Positions 1 to 10,177 of a DNA stretch of 64,000 nt are shown here, piece by piece. Below the pieces are notes generated by a model, which saw only the letters and a list, made by a program, of their open reading frames with translations, ran no database searches and had not been told where the DNA came from. The first letter of the stretch is position 1. Each line of letters opens with the position of its first letter. Source of the stretch: Alteromonas macleodii (GTDB lineage Bacteria > Pseudomonadota > Gammaproteobacteria > Enterobacterales > Alteromonadaceae); assembly GCF_903772925.1 (NCBI RefSeq), contig NZ_LR812090.1:3122599-3186598 (forward strand), read 5' to 3'. Position numbers and translations under genes: made by a program.

Positions 1-62
1 CTCTCACGCCGTGAAGCACTGGAACCTAAATCCAGCGTGTCTACCAATTCCACCACTTCCGC
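1..62 (-). tRNA. tRNA-Leu(TAG), 3' end cut by window edge
   Basis: Read on the minus strand, the gene starts at 62 with GCGGAAGTGG and has the D-loop pattern of a class II leucine tRNA. A five-pair anticodon stem encloses the loop TTTAGGT, giving anticodon TAG. The variable arm starts but the T arm and acceptor 3' strand lie beyond position 1. It is the last gene of the Pro-Arg-His-Leu cluster seen here. Confidence 0.93.
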
Positions 63-68
63 AAGAAG

Positions 69-145
69 TGGGGTGGACGATGGGACTTGAACCCACGACA
101 ACCGGAATCACAATCCGGGGCTCTACCAACTGAGCTACGCCCACC
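69..145 (-). tRNA. tRNA-His(GTG)
   Basis: Minus-strand cloverleaf of 77 nt including the extra 5' G typical of histidine tRNAs and an encoded CCA (69-71). The anticodon stem CCGGA/TCCGG encloses the loop TTGTGAT, anticodon GTG. The T arm carries GGTTCAAGTCC. It lies 6 nt upstream of the leucine tRNA. Confidence 0.97.
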
Positions 146-233
146 ATAGGGTGTGTTGCACAATCTACAAGCTTTATACTAGCAGTGTAGATATAAAAAT
201 TCAGCCTTGCTATCAGGACCTACCTGACTCGCA

Positions 234-310
<77 letters not shown>

Positions 311-333
311 TTGGCGAATCTTCGCTGCAAAAG

Positions 334-410
334 TGGTCGGTGAGACAGGATTTGAACCTGCGACCCCTTGTACCCAAAACAAGTGCGCTACCAAGCTGCG
401 CCACTCACCG
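334..410 (-). tRNA. tRNA-Pro(TGG)
   Basis: Minus-strand cloverleaf starting CGGTGAGTGGCGCAGC, as in proline tRNAs, with encoded CCA (334-336). The anticodon stem CTTGT/ACAAG encloses TTTGGGT, anticodon TGG. It is the promoter-proximal gene of the four-tRNA cluster. Confidence 0.97.
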
Positions 411-461
411 ACTGTCGTATCGACCAAGATGCGTAAGCCTCTGTGCCGTTACGGGGTGCGA

Positions 462-490
462 ATATTACTGACATCCCCCCACCTCGTCAA
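462..490 (-). promoter_or_regulatory. Promoter of the tRNA cluster
   Basis: On the minus strand there is a -35 box TTGACG (485-490), a 17-bp spacer and a -10 box TAATAT (462-467). A GC-rich discriminator (TCGCACCCC) follows, and an A/T-rich tract that could act as an UP element precedes the -35. This is the classic layout of stringently controlled stable-RNA promoters, about 50 nt upstream of tRNA-Pro. Confidence 0.85.
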
Positions 491-906
491 ACACTTTTTT
501 AAATAAAATCACCAACCGCTCACAAAGCACTCATTATCATGTTTTTTTGTACAATTCTGCCTATATTTCACGGCTTTTAATTACGCGTAGTAACCCGTAA
601 ACGGGTTTGCCATATTGCTATTGCAAGAAAAGTTATTGGCTCAACCTGGACCGGGCAACCTAGCTTAAAGAAAAGGGCTTTGTTTATTATCACGTAAACT
701 ACTTTTTGACGTTGTTGGTCTCTCGTTATTTCCTTTATGTTGAGCGGTTACTCAGTTACACGCACTATTCGGTTAAGTTCAACTTATTAGAGGTTCGGTT
801 ACGACCGATAACTACTATCTAATAATTGCTAGAGTATTCCCCCTATTTTATGAAACAATATAGGGCACTTGTTGACCACCCAACCATATAAGAATCGTAC
901 AAGACT
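491..906 (+). other. Long folD upstream region with repeats and a nested hairpin
   Basis: No gene is visible here. It holds CGGTTA three times (745, 770, 796), 25-26 bp apart. A nested hairpin at 784-825 has outer arms TTATTAGA/TCTAATAA and an inner TCGGT/ACCGA stem with a TACG loop. There is a short inverted repeat at 592-607 (AACCCG/CGGGTT), and arms CCCTAT/ATAGGG shortly before folD. I could not place a convincing sigma-70 promoter for folD. The structure could be a leader RNA or operator repeats; function unknown. Confidence 0.4.
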
Positions 907-1761
907 ATGACCGCCCATCTTATTGACGGCAAATTAATTGCCAAGCAAGTTCGCCAACACGTAACATCCTATGTTGAATCACTTACTCAGGCAGGTAAAA
1001 GACAGCCAGGTCTTGCCGTTGTCCTTGTAGGCAGTGATGCCGCTTCTCAAGTTTACGTTTCAAATAAGCGTAAAGCCTGTGAAGAAGTAGGTTTCGTTTC
1101 TCGCTCTTTCGATCTACCTTCCGACACTACGGAAGAAACCTTACTTAACTTAGTGGACGAGCTAAACGAAGATAAAGAGATAGACGGCATTTTGGTTCAA
1201 CTACCACTACCTGCCGGTCTCAACGCAGAGAAAGTGTTAGAGCGTATTCACCCGCATAAAGATGTCGATGGCTTCCATCCCTATAACATCGGTCGCCTTG
1301 CTCAACGTATTCCCGCTTTACGACCATGTACACCTAAGGGCATCATGACCATGATCGAGTCTACTAAACGCCCTGTTAAGGGTTTAGATGCGGTTATTGT
1401 CGGTGCGTCGAATATTGTGGGCCGCCCTATGAGTCTTGAATTATTGTTAGCCGGTTGTACTGTTACTACCTGCCACAAGTTTACCCAAGACCTTAAAAGC
1501 CACGTTCAGCGTGCAGACTTACTTGTTGTAGCTGTCGGTAAGCCTAACTTTATACCTGGCGACTGGGTTAAGCCTGGGGCGATTGTGATTGATGTGGGCA
1601 TTAACCGTCTTAATGATGGCTCATTAATAGGCGATGTTGATTTTGAAAAAGCCAAAGAGCGTGCAGGCTGGATAACACCTGTACCTGGCGGTGTTGGTCC
1701 TATGACAGTGGCAAGTTTGATAGAAAACACGCTTGAGGCGTACGTTAAGTTTCATTCTTAA
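907..1761 (+). CDS. folD: FolD, methylenetetrahydrofolate dehydrogenase/cyclohydrolase
   Basis: A 284-residue bifunctional cytosolic enzyme that oxidises 5,10-methylene-THF with NADP+ and hydrolyses the methenyl intermediate to 10-formyl-THF, supplying one-carbon units for purines and initiator formyl-methionine. The catalytic-domain motif [14 protein letters not shown] contains the active-site lysine (K54). The Rossmann region has [12 protein letters not shown], and the family signature [12 protein letters not shown] lies near residue 260. Length matches the family (E. coli 288). The ATG start has only a weak ribosome binding site, but the N-terminus aligns with family members. It is single, followed by a strong terminator. 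Confidence 0.97.
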   Translation: MTAHLIDGKLIAKQVRQHVTSYVESLTQAGKRQPGLAVVLVGSDAASQVYVSNKRKACEEVGFVSRSFDLPSDTTEETLLNLVDELNEDKEIDGILVQLPLPAGLNAEKVLERIHPHKDVDGFHPYNIGRLAQRIPALRPCTPKGIMTMIESTKRPVKGLDAVIVGASNIVGRPMSLELLLAGCTVTTCHKFTQDLKSHVQRADLLVVAVGKPNFIPGDWVKPGAIVIDVGINRLNDGSLIGDVDFEKAKERAGWITPVPGGVGPMTVASLIENTLEAYVKFHS

Positions 1762-1785
1762 AGCACTAAGGCTTAAACAAATTTT

Positions 1786-1816
1786 AAAGGCAGAAATTAA
1801 ATTTCTGCCTTTTTGC
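1786..1816 (+). terminator. Intrinsic terminator of folD
   Basis: A perfect 12-bp stem (1786-1797 with 1801-1812) with a TAA loop, followed by a T run. It starts 24 nt after the folD stop codon. Confidence 0.9.
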
Positions 1817-1865
1817 TTTATACTCCCCTCTTTTTGAATACTGACCTAAATTGAAAAACTTCTCT

Positions 1866-2444
1866 ATGGCAGAACCAACATCTCCGTTGTGCGAACAACA
1901 CGTAATTGATGCAACGCTTAAGTGGGTTGATGATATTGTGATAAAACACAATTTTTGCCCCTTTGCGCGCTATGTAAGAACGCCAAATCAAATTCGTTGT
2001 AAAGTAATAGCAGGAGATGCGGGGGACGTTATTCAATCTCTGTACGACGAACTTCGCCATTTGGAAGAGAATGAGAGCACCGCTACCACACTAATTGCCC
2101 TGACAAATCCGAGCCTTGCTGATTTTGAAGAGTACCTTGATGTGCTAGCTATTGGCGATAATATGTTGCATGACTGGGGATACAGTGGCACCTATCAACT
2201 CGCGAGTTTTCACCCTGACTATGTGTTTGACGGTAGCGATTTTAACGATGCTGAAAACTACACGAATCGTTCCCCCTACCCGCTCTTGCATTTAATTCGC
2301 GAAGCTCACATTACTCGCTATATGAAGAAAGAAGAGGACGCGGAAAAGATATTCAGCCATAACATTGAAAAGGCGCAGGCACTTGGCTGCCCTTATTTTG
2401 AGAACGCATTAGAAGCAATAAAAAAAGATAAGCCTGCGCAGTAA
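1866..2444 (+). CDS. DUF1415 family protein
   Basis: A 192-residue soluble protein with the DUF1415 hallmark near its N-terminus: a helix followed by HNFCPFARYVR (a conserved CPFA segment). I chose the ATG at 1866; an in-frame TTG at 1851 would add five residues, and neither has a good ribosome binding site. No signal peptide or membrane segment is visible. Members are widespread in gammaproteobacteria and uncharacterised as far as I know; the conserved CPFA and scattered acidic/histidine residues may be functional, but no activity can be assigned. It sits alone between folD and trmO. Confidence 0.85.
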   Translation: MAEPTSPLCEQHVIDATLKWVDDIVIKHNFCPFARYVRTPNQIRCKVIAGDAGDVIQSLYDELRHLEENESTATTLIALTNPSLADFEEYLDVLAIGDNMLHDWGYSGTYQLASFHPDYVFDGSDFNDAENYTNRSPYPLLHLIREAHITRYMKKEEDAEKIFSHNIEKAQALGCPYFENALEAIKKDKPAQ

Positions 2445-2693
2445 AACACGAGCGTTTTAATTGCTTTGCTAAGTACACAAGTTTTATAAACTGATACCAG
2501 AAAAAGTTCTAGTGCAATAACTGAGCAGGCTGAAAATGTTGGATTACTCCCGGGAACCCAAATAAATATTTCATTCGTGAACCGAAAAAATACTTTATCT
2601 GGTTCAAGTTTTCACTTGCACTGTTACATTACCTGTTAAGTATGAGAGTAATATGACAGCAAACATTATTTTTAATTAGGTTGAAGCAGACCC

Positions 2694-3413
2694 GTGACTA
2701 CGCCAACTTCATTTACCGTATCGACAATCGCGAGTATCGCTACGCCTTTCAAGCAAAAGTTTGCCATCCCAAGGCAACCTAACTTAGCAAAAGCTCATGG
2801 GATAATAACGTTCGAAGAAGGGTTTAACGATATCCACATGCTAAAAGGGATAGAAAGTTATAGTCACCTGTGGCTACTTTTTATTTTTCATCAAAACATT
2901 GAGCGCGGTTGGAAAAATACAGTAAAGGCACCTCGGTTGGGCGGCAATGCCACTATGGGTGTTTTAGCCACTCGCAGTACACATCGGCCGAACAGTATTG
3001 GTATGTCTGTCGTGAAAAACAATGGGCTAGTACACGATAAGGGTAAAGCGCACTTGCTGGTAGAAGGTGTAGATTTAGTAGACGGTACGCCGCTTATCGA
3101 TATCAAACCTTATATTGGTTACGCAGATAGTGTCCAACACGCAAGCGACAAGCTTGACGACATTAGCCCCATTCCCCAACGCCATGTGAAATTTTTAGAT
3201 ACGCTTAAGCCAACGCTTTCTGAAATAGACAAAAAGTACAGCGACTTTACCTCTTTAGTTAAGGCGGTACTGGCGCAAGACCCTCGCCCAGCTTATAAAC
3301 AAAAGCTAGATAACGACGAGAAAACCTATCGCGTTACCCTATACGATGTTGATGTAGGCTTTAAGGTGAAAAATAGTGTGGTATGGGTAACTGAGCTTAT
3401 TCATTTAGGTTAA
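2694..3413 (+). CDS. trmO: TrmO, tRNA t6A37 N6-methyltransferase
   Basis: A 239-residue protein of the TsaA/YaeB family, which N6-methylates threonylcarbamoyladenosine at position 37 of tRNA-Thr(GGU) using S-adenosylmethionine. The N-terminal beta-barrel shows IATPFKQKFAIPRQPNLA, the LWLLFIFH stretch, APRLGG and the signature ATRSTHRPNSIGMSVV. The C-terminal part (DPRPAYKQ) matches the usual tail. The start is GTG at 2694, supported by alignment with family N-termini rather than by a strong ribosome binding site. Length agrees with E. coli YaeB (235). The 249-bp gap upstream shows no gene. Confidence 0.94.
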   Translation: MTTPTSFTVSTIASIATPFKQKFAIPRQPNLAKAHGIITFEEGFNDIHMLKGIESYSHLWLLFIFHQNIERGWKNTVKAPRLGGNATMGVLATRSTHRPNSIGMSVVKNNGLVHDKGKAHLLVEGVDLVDGTPLIDIKPYIGYADSVQHASDKLDDISPIPQRHVKFLDTLKPTLSEIDKKYSDFTSLVKAVLAQDPRPAYKQKLDNDEKTYRVTLYDVDVGFKVKNSVVWVTELIHLG

Positions 3414-3606
3414 TTGCACTTTTAGTGTAAACAGTCTGTGGCGAAATGGCTCACAGTTAATTAGAATACCGCCAAACGTGTGATGCTCATTCTTTGGTTA
3501 AAGCATTTAGCAACAATTCCATAAATTGCATAATGTGTACAACTTATCGCAGAAGGCCAGCACACCCACAGTCATAAATACATTGAAAACAGGATACCTG
3601 CTTTAC

Positions 3607-5325
3607 ATGCGCACTAGTCAATATTTGCTTGCCACGCAGAAAGAAACACCTGCCGATGCAGAGGTTATCAGCCACCAGCTTATGCTGAGAGCTGGTATGA
3701 TCAGAAAGCTTGCCTCAGGTCTTTACACGTGGCTGCCGTCAGGTCTTCGTGTACTTAATAAAGTAGCCAATATTGTTCGTGAAGAAATGAACAAAGCAGG
3801 CGCGATTGAAGTGCTTATGCCCGTTGTTCAGCCTGCCGATCTATGGGAAGAGTCAGGACGCTGGGAAGAATACGGCCCAGAACTGCTTCGCGTTAAAGAC
3901 CGTCACCAGCGCGACTTTGTATTAGGCCCAACTCACGAAGAAGTGGTTACAGCCCTTGTACGCAATGAAATAAGCAGCTACAAGCAACTTCCACTAAACC
4001 TGTATCAAATCCAGACAAAATTCCGCGACGAAGTTCGCCCGCGTTTCGGCATTATGCGTGGTCGTGAGTTTACGATGAAAGATGCATATAGCTTTCACTT
4101 AGAAGAAAGCTGCCTGGAAGAGACTTACCAGCAAATGTATGACGCTTACTGCAACATTTTCTCTCGTATGGGTCTTGATTACAGAGCAGTAATAGCCGAT
4201 TCAGGCTCAATTGGTGGTAATCATTCTCATGAGTTTCACGTGCTAGCTGACTCTGGTGAAGACGCCATTGCATTCTCATCAGGCAGCGACTACGCGGCTA
4301 ACGTTGAAATGGCCGCCGCTGTGGCACCAGAAAAAGCACAAGCTACCGGTGCCTCTGTAGAAACGAAAGATGCAAAAGGCAAAGATTTCGAAAAAATACT
4401 TAAAAGTATCGATGCCGATATAACCAATACAGTAAAAGTTGTTGTGGTAAAAGCGGCGAACGCAACAGATGACAAAGGCGAAGAAGTACAAGCAGACAAC
4501 TGGGTTGCATTAGTGCTGCGCGCTGACCACGAATTAAATGATATTAAAGCAGAGAAAATTGAAGGTGTTGCTACCCCGCTGGTTGAAGCGTCATTCGACA
4601 AAGCGAAAGAAGTGCTTGGTGTAGTACCCTATTTTGCAGACGCAACTAACCTTCCAATCCCAGCTTACGTGGATGCAAGTGCTGTAGCGCTAGCAGATTT
4701 TACAACAGGCGCTGGCGCTGGCGGTAAAATGAACATCAACGTAAATTGGTCTGATGATATTACTGGTGTAGATATTCGCAATGTCGTCGCTGGCGATGCG
4801 GCTCCAGACGGTAAAGGCACACTTGATATTAAGCGCGGTATCGAAGTGGGTCATATTTTCCAACTTGGCAGCAAGTATTCAGAAGCCATGAACTGCGGTG
4901 TGCTAAGTGAATCAGGTAAGCATCAAACGCTGACCATGGGCTGTTACGGCATTGGTGTATCGCGCATTGTTGCTGCTGCTATCGAACAAAATCACGATAA
5001 ATTCGGCATAAAGTGGCCAGATCCTATTGCGCCGTTTAAAATTGCATTAATACCAATGAATATGCATAAATCTCATCGTATAAAAGAAGCTGCAGAAGCG
5101 CTATACGAAGAGCTTATTGCACTAGGCGTAGAAGTGTTATTTGATGACAGAAAAGAGCGCCCGGGTGTTATGTTCAATGATATGGAATTAATTGGCATAC
5201 CTCACAGCATTGTTATTGGTGAAAGAAACCTGGATAATCAACAGGTTGAATATAAGAATAGACGTACTGGCGAGAAACAGTTATTAGACCTTAGCGCAGC
5301 AAAAGACTTTGTAGCCGCTCTCTAA
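3607..5325 (+). CDS. proS: ProS, prolyl-tRNA synthetase
   Basis: A 572-residue class II aminoacyl-tRNA synthetase that charges tRNA-Pro, of the bacterial type with an inserted editing (INS) domain. The N-terminus [19 protein letters not shown] is nearly identical to E. coli ProS, so the ATG at 3607 is the start although the frame stays open upstream to 3526. Motif 2 lies in [19 protein letters not shown]; motif 3 in [13 protein letters not shown]. Between them is the INS editing domain (roughly residues 225-400), then the anticodon-binding domain. Total length equals the E. coli enzyme. A tRNA-Pro gene lies 3 kb away, probably coincidentally. Confidence 0.97.
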   Translation: MRTSQYLLATQKETPADAEVISHQLMLRAGMIRKLASGLYTWLPSGLRVLNKVANIVREEMNKAGAIEVLMPVVQPADLWEESGRWEEYGPELLRVKDRHQRDFVLGPTHEEVVTALVRNEISSYKQLPLNLYQIQTKFRDEVRPRFGIMRGREFTMKDAYSFHLEESCLEETYQQMYDAYCNIFSRMGLDYRAVIADSGSIGGNHSHEFHVLADSGEDAIAFSSGSDYAANVEMAAAVAPEKAQATGASVETKDAKGKDFEKILKSIDADITNTVKVVVVKAANATDDKGEEVQADNWVALVLRADHELNDIKAEKIEGVATPLVEASFDKAKEVLGVVPYFADATNLPIPAYVDASAVALADFTTGAGAGGKMNINVNWSDDITGVDIRNVVAGDAAPDGKGTLDIKRGIEVGHIFQLGSKYSEAMNCGVLSESGKHQTLTMGCYGIGVSRIVAAAIEQNHDKFGIKWPDPIAPFKIALIPMNMHKSHRIKEAAEALYEELIALGVEVLFDDRKERPGVMFNDMELIGIPHSIVIGERNLDNQQVEYKNRRTGEKQLLDLSAAKDFVAAL

Positions 5326-5363
5326 AACCTGAACTTGCTCATTAGATAAGTAGATGAGGGCGT

Positions 5364-6212
5364 ATGCGGTTAACTTTTTATGGCGTAAGAGGGTCAATAC
5401 CCACTCCGGGGGCAGCTTACGTTCGTTATGGTGGTAACACCGCATGCGTTCACATTGAGCTCGAGGACGGTACTGATATCATTCTCGACTCAGGTACTGG
5501 TATTCGCTTACTTGGCGACCGCTTAATTAAAAAGACAACGCCAATCCACCTTTTATTAAGTCACAACCATTGGGACCATATTCAAGGTTTTCCTTTTTTC
5601 GCACCTATTTACCAAGAATCACGTGAAATAAACATTTATCCAGGTCTTACTCAGCTCAACGAACCAGATCAAATTTTAAAACAAATGGAAGGGTCATTAT
5701 TCCCTGTTCCGAAAAACGCGTTAAAGTCTTCCATAAGCCTTATTGAGTATCCTGCAACAGAAAATACATTTACCATTGGAAGTGCGACTATCACCCGCTT
5801 GGCCATGAACCACCCAGGCAGCGGTAGCGCCTATTGTATTGAAGCCGACGGTGCCAAAGTTGCTTATATTACCGATAACGAACTCTACCCTCCTTATAAA
5901 AAAGAAACAGATTTTCTAGATTTTGCGAAGTTTGCTAACGGCGCAGACTTGCTTATTCATGATGCACAGTACATGTTAACAGACATGCCTGCTAAAAACG
6001 GGTGGGGTCATTCCGTTGCTGAAGAAGCGGTCAAACTCGCTATGGCAAGTCATGTTAAGCAATTAGCTTTATACAGTCATGATCCAGAACGCACAGATGA
6101 CGCTATAGATGATGTCGTGAAACATTGTAATGAATACGTCACAGTGGCAGCGTCTACTTTACATGTATTTGCGTCTTCAGAAGGCCAAACGTTGGACTTC
6201 AATAAAATATAA
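5364..6212 (+). CDS. MBL-fold metallo-hydrolase
   Basis: A 282-residue cytoplasmic protein of the metallo-beta-lactamase fold. The zinc motif is HNHWDH (H67, H69, D71, H72). Further likely metal ligands are in MNHPGSGS, IHDAQY and LYSHDPERTDD. The N-terminal GVRGSIPTPG is typical of a subgroup often annotated as phosphodiesterase or RNase Z-like; substrate cannot be told from sequence. GAGGG precedes the ATG at good distance. It follows proS by 38 bp and precedes the phospholipase gene by 26 bp, so these may be cotranscribed. Confidence 0.88.
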   Translation: MRLTFYGVRGSIPTPGAAYVRYGGNTACVHIELEDGTDIILDSGTGIRLLGDRLIKKTTPIHLLLSHNHWDHIQGFPFFAPIYQESREINIYPGLTQLNEPDQILKQMEGSLFPVPKNALKSSISLIEYPATENTFTIGSATITRLAMNHPGSGSAYCIEADGAKVAYITDNELYPPYKKETDFLDFAKFANGADLLIHDAQYMLTDMPAKNGWGHSVAEEAVKLAMASHVKQLALYSHDPERTDDAIDDVVKHCNEYVTVAASTLHVFASSEGQTLDFNKI

Positions 6213-6238
6213 CAACCCCTTGTAACGGAGAATTTAAG

Positions 6239-7255
6239 GTGTCTGTGTTAAAGCCTTTAATAATATTGGCAGCGTTTGCTGCTTGCACGTCAGTATGCGC
6301 TCAAGAATCACAAGAAGTGGTAAGCGAACAAACATCACCTATCGAGAACAGCGAACAGGAAAGCGTTGTTGAAAAGGCAGATGAGCAGCGGTCTCAAGAA
6401 GAAAGTGGTATTGAGGTTATAGATATCATCAAACGTGACACAACCACAGAGAGCGCGCTAGATGAACGCCTGGAAGGTGATAAAGAAGCACTAGACAACG
6501 TTTTTGCTATTACTCAGCATAGACAAAATTATTTACTTCCTATTACTTACGTTTCTAACCCTAACACTTTCGGCAATGAAGAGTTAACAGAAGAAAACGT
6601 AGATAATAAAGAAGCTAAGTTTCAAGTGAGCGCTAAGCTCCCCCTGTACATGGAAGATACTGGCTTTGACGGCTTGTACTTCGGCTTTACGGTAACCTCT
6701 TTCTGGCAGCTTTATAATAGTGAAGCGTCAAAGCCCTTTCGCGAGACCAATTACGAGCCAGAAGTTTTCTGGCAAGAAACCGCAGATTATTCGGTACTTG
6801 GCTACAAATTTAATACCTTCCAAGTCGGTTTCAATCATATGTCGAACGGCCAAAGTGGTCTGCGCTCACGCAGTTGGAACCGCCTTTTCGCGTCAATAGT
6901 GTTCAGCGACAACGACGATATTTATTACTTTAAGACTTGGTATCGTATTCCTGAAGACGAAAAAGCAGACCCGCTTGATCCAACGGGAGACGATAACCCA
7001 GACATTCAAGACTACTACGGCAGAATGGAATTTGGTTACGGCAGAAAAATTGGTGCTTTTAAAGTGCTTGCGCTGCTGAGAAACAACCTGGATTTTGACG
7101 AAAACAAGGGCAGTATTCAGCTAGATTTCACCTACCCGATATCTGACCGCTATGAGTTACTGCTGCAGTATTTCAATGGCTATGGCGACTCTCTTATCGA
7201 CTACAACCGTTCACAAGAACGCATCGGTATTGGTTTTCAGCTGCACTTTTTGTAA
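6239..7255 (+). CDS. pldA: Outer-membrane phospholipase A (PldA/OMPLA)
   Basis: A 338-residue outer-membrane beta-barrel that hydrolyses acyl esters of phospholipids reaching the outer leaflet. The active site matches OMPLA: NHMSNGQSGLRSRSWNRLF gives His200, Ser202 and Asn214 with the same spacing as His142/Ser144/Asn156 in E. coli, and the protein ends in an aromatic-rich strand. A signal peptide covers residues 1-21 (ends CAQ). The start is GTG at 6239 with ACGGAG 8 nt upstream. Residues 22-90 form an acidic, Gln/Glu-rich extension before the barrel, longer than in E. coli. A terminator follows. Confidence 0.93.
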   Translation: MSVLKPLIILAAFAACTSVCAQESQEVVSEQTSPIENSEQESVVEKADEQRSQEESGIEVIDIIKRDTTTESALDERLEGDKEALDNVFAITQHRQNYLLPITYVSNPNTFGNEELTEENVDNKEAKFQVSAKLPLYMEDTGFDGLYFGFTVTSFWQLYNSEASKPFRETNYEPEVFWQETADYSVLGYKFNTFQVGFNHMSNGQSGLRSRSWNRLFASIVFSDNDDIYYFKTWYRIPEDEKADPLDPTGDDNPDIQDYYGRMEFGYGRKIGAFKVLALLRNNLDFDENKGSIQLDFTYPISDRYELLLQYFNGYGDSLIDYNRSQERIGIGFQLHFL

Positions 7256-7281
7256 AACAGATAAGTACGCTTAATTACGAA

Positions 7282-7332
7282 GCGCCCTCAAAACGATTTG
7301 TTTTTTATCGACGCGTTTTGAGCGCGCTTTTT
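7282..7332 (+). terminator. Terminator between pldA and the HDAC-like gene
   Basis: Inverted repeat with a 9-bp core CTCAAAACG (7287-7295) / CGTTTTGAG (7314-7322), extended by GCGC arms with one mismatch and followed by TTTTT. It terminates plus-strand transcription between the convergent genes. Confidence 0.75.
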
Positions 7333-7357
7333 ATCGTTCAATAGATACTCGCAGCAG

Positions 7358-8260
7358 CTAGTCAATTACACCCGCAGCACGATAAAGCTGAATATGCACA
7401 TCTACCAGCGCAGCAATATCTCTTTGATATCCTCCCCCAATGACCGCCGCAATTGGCACACCTAAACGGTCAGCAAAAGCAAATACAGTCTTGTCCCTTT
7501 CATAAACACCTTGGGTGGATATATGTAAATGCCCTAAATCGTCGTTCACATGAACATCCACACCCGCGTCATAGATAATGGCATCGGGTTGAAACTGCCT
7601 ATTAGCTAATGTAAGCGCCTCTTCAAGCGTAGACAAATACTCGTCATCTTCCGTCCCCTTGGCAAGCCCAATATCAATATCCGAATGCTGCTTTCTGTAT
7701 GGAAAGTTTTTTTCACCATGAATGGATAAGGTAAAGATATCGCGATCATCTTCAGCAAGCTTGGCTGTGCCGTCTCCTTGGTGCACATCCAAATCGATAA
7801 TGAGCACATTATCAATAGATGATGTTTGCTGCATGGTTTTTGCCGCTAAATACAAATCATTGAAAAGACAAAAGCCAGAACCAAAGTCCGCGAACGCGTG
7901 ATGATACCCCCCAGTTAAATTCAAGGCTTTGCCATGCTCTAATGCAAGGTTTGCCGTTAAACAAGTACCTGCGACGGCGGTTCGGGTACGTTCAATTAAT
8001 TGCTGCGACCAAGGAAAGCCTATACGACGCATAGCTTTTTTATCTAATGCGCCAGTAGTAAGCGCATCGACATAGCTTGAGTCGTAATAGGCCGTAAGAA
8101 CAGATAAATCAACGGGTGACGGGGTAATAAAACGCGCTTTATCAACTCCACGCCTTACCAGCTCGTCGCGAATACCCACATATTTTTCGATGGGAAAGCG
8201 GTGTCGTTCGGGAAGGTCTAACTGGCTATATATGGGGTGAAAAACGAGTGGCGTGGTCAT
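7358..8260 (-). CDS. Histone deacetylase family enzyme
   Basis: A 300-residue zinc hydrolase of the arginase/deacetylase fold. The family motifs are complete: GGYHHAF (H120, H121), DLDVHQGDG (zinc ligands D156, H160), DAGVDVHVND (third ligand Asp) and GGGYQRD carrying the transition-state tyrosine. Bacterial relatives deacetylate small molecules such as acetylpolyamines or acetylated proteins; the substrate here is unknown. No signal peptide, so cytoplasmic. It converges with pldA and stands alone, 132 bp downstream of the chemotaxis receptor gene on the same strand. Confidence 0.92.
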   Translation of the reverse strand: MTTPLVFHPIYSQLDLPERHRFPIEKYVGIRDELVRRGVDKARFITPSPVDLSVLTAYYDSSYVDALTTGALDKKAMRRIGFPWSQQLIERTRTAVAGTCLTANLALEHGKALNLTGGYHHAFADFGSGFCLFNDLYLAAKTMQQTSSIDNVLIIDLDVHQGDGTAKLAEDDRDIFTLSIHGEKNFPYRKQHSDIDIGLAKGTEDDEYLSTLEEALTLANRQFQPDAIIYDAGVDVHVNDDLGHLHISTQGVYERDKTVFAFADRLGVPIAAVIGGGYQRDIAALVDVHIQLYRAAGVID

Positions 8261-8392
8261 TATTTTTAGTGCAACTTATTCAATATATGGCTCATGGAAC
8301 AAGGAATAAGCGGCATGGTTTTAAAAGCCACCTTGACGCTTACTCCAAAACATTTTAGTTCCACATCTGCGGTTAATACTGACAAAGCACAG

Positions 8393-10015
8393 TTAGCGGG
8401 TCAAACTGTTCACCACCTTTTCCACGTTTTCTGACATACTTTTCATTGAGCGAGACATGTCATCACGCTGCGCAAGCTGATGATATTTTTCTGACGATGT
8501 CACTACGTTGCTTATAATTGCTTCCACCTGCTGTAGCACCGCTTCTTGCTCATCTGCCGCTTCGTTAAGCGCCACCACTACGCTCGCGGTTTCTTGAATA
8601 TCTCTCACTACATTATTGAGGGTTTCAAGTGCCGTAGCGGCCTCTGCCGCGTTGTTATCAGATAACTGCTTGCCCGATGACATGGCCGCTACCGCACCTT
8701 TTGCCTCCGCCTCAAAGCTGCTCAAAATATCGTTAATTTCTTTAGTCGATTGTTGCGTTTTAGCTGCAAGTGCCCGAACTTCATCCGCTACTACCGCAAA
8801 CCCTCGCCCGTGCTCACCTGCCCTTGCAGCTTCAATTGCTGCGTTAAGTGCTAACAAATTAGTTTGGTCGGCAATTTCATTAATGACGTTCACCACTTTA
8901 AGGATATTCGTGCTTCGACTTTGAAGTTCAGAAACAATATTACTGGATTCGGTTACCGTTTTAGCTAGCTGTTTAAAGCCTGCGTTAGCACTTTCAAATG
9001 TGGCGTAACAGCTTGCTACGTTCTTTTCAGAATTATTGGTAGCTACAGCAACTTGGTCAGTAATAGCCACTAAATTCTGTACAATCTCTTTCAGTTTATC
9101 TGTGCTGCTATCAAGCGAACGCGACGCATCACGCTGGCCATTGGCGCCTTCCATAATGGATTGGCTGACGTTACCGAGTGTACCGAAGGCTTTTTCCATT
9201 TCTCGTTCCGCCTGTTGAAGCTGCGCAACCGAATCTTTCAGCTTGTATTGCAACGCGCGGGCGGAATCGGCCAACATACCTAGTTCGTGCTCACTTGTAT
9301 AAGTTAATGCATAGTCATAGCGGCTATTAGCTAAGTTCGATATACACGCAGCAACAGCCTTCGTTGGCTTGATAACTTGAGAACGCAGGCGAGCAACAAC
9401 GTACACAACTGAAAGCCCAGACAGCGCAACAGCGGCCAATAATATGATCCAAAGCATACTGCGGGTATTGGCTTTAAGCTCAGCTATTGCATTGGCTGAA
9501 TCTGCTTCAATTTCCGATGCTATGCTTGATAAAAGCTTAGCGGGCTCTCTATCAATACCGCGCACAAAGCTATCGCCAACTTTAGGGTCAAACCCTGAGG
9601 TAATAAACGCGTTGTAACCTTCTCGATATTTTTCGGCCATCACGGCATGCGCTTTTTTAAATTGCCTGATATCAGACTTCACGCTATCACTTATCACATT
9701 ACCCGATAGCATCAGGTCAAATTGACGAGTTATATCAGCTTCACGCTGCTTGAATCGTTCCCAGTATTTTTCTCTATCTTCTTTTTTATGTCCGCGTAGC
9801 AAGACATTCTTCCACTCTTGAACTTGTGTCTTGAACGTACTAAGCGTTGTATTGACGTCTCGCTCAGCTTGAACCAGCGTATTCTCTAGCTCATCAAATG
9901 CGCTAAGCAAAGAAAATGATTTCAAAATTGAAGCACCATTGAGTAATACAAGAATGAAAAGACTGGCGAGAACGGGCGTCATCACCAAACGACTGATGCT
10001 TGTGTAATTGAACAC
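8393..10015 (-). CDS. Methyl-accepting chemotaxis protein
   Basis: A 540-residue transmembrane chemoreceptor. TM1 spans about residues 11-29, followed by a mostly helical periplasmic sensor domain (about 30-186) rich in charged residues, TM2 (188-208), HAMP (about 209-262) and a long cytoplasmic coiled coil. The hairpin tip that binds CheA/CheW is [20 protein letters not shown] and following residues (about 380-416), the most conserved MCP segment. The start is GTG at 10015 with AAGG 7 nt upstream; a later ATG would cut into TM1. No C-terminal receptor-methylation pentapeptide is visible. The ligand is unknown; no che genes are nearby. Confidence 0.95.
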   Translation of the reverse strand: MFNYTSISRLVMTPVLASLFILVLLNGASILKSFSLLSAFDELENTLVQAERDVNTTLSTFKTQVQEWKNVLLRGHKKEDREKYWERFKQREADITRQFDLMLSGNVISDSVKSDIRQFKKAHAVMAEKYREGYNAFITSGFDPKVGDSFVRGIDREPAKLLSSIASEIEADSANAIAELKANTRSMLWIILLAAVALSGLSVVYVVARLRSQVIKPTKAVAACISNLANSRYDYALTYTSEHELGMLADSARALQYKLKDSVAQLQQAEREMEKAFGTLGNVSQSIMEGANGQRDASRSLDSSTDKLKEIVQNLVAITDQVAVATNNSEKNVASCYATFESANAGFKQLAKTVTESSNIVSELQSRSTNILKVVNVINEIADQTNLLALNAAIEAARAGEHGRGFAVVADEVRALAAKTQQSTKEINDILSSFEAEAKGAVAAMSSGKQLSDNNAAEAATALETLNNVVRDIQETASVVVALNEAADEQEAVLQQVEAIISNVVTSSEKYHQLAQRDDMSRSMKSMSENVEKVVNSLTR

Positions 10016-10177
10016 GGCTTAACCTTTAGTATAATTTTGAAGGAGGACGTCGCCATTAAATGATAGTTTTATGACGGTATGGTTACAAGTTAGGTATAAG
10101 GCAACATATCAATATATATAAAAATATACGCAGTGCTGACAGGTTGCTTATTAACTTATTCTTTTTGAGGTAAATAC

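Noticed and set aside
3526..3606. Upstream extension of proS
   Set aside because: The 27 extra residues have no similarity to ProS, and the ATG at 3607 matches the conserved N-terminus.
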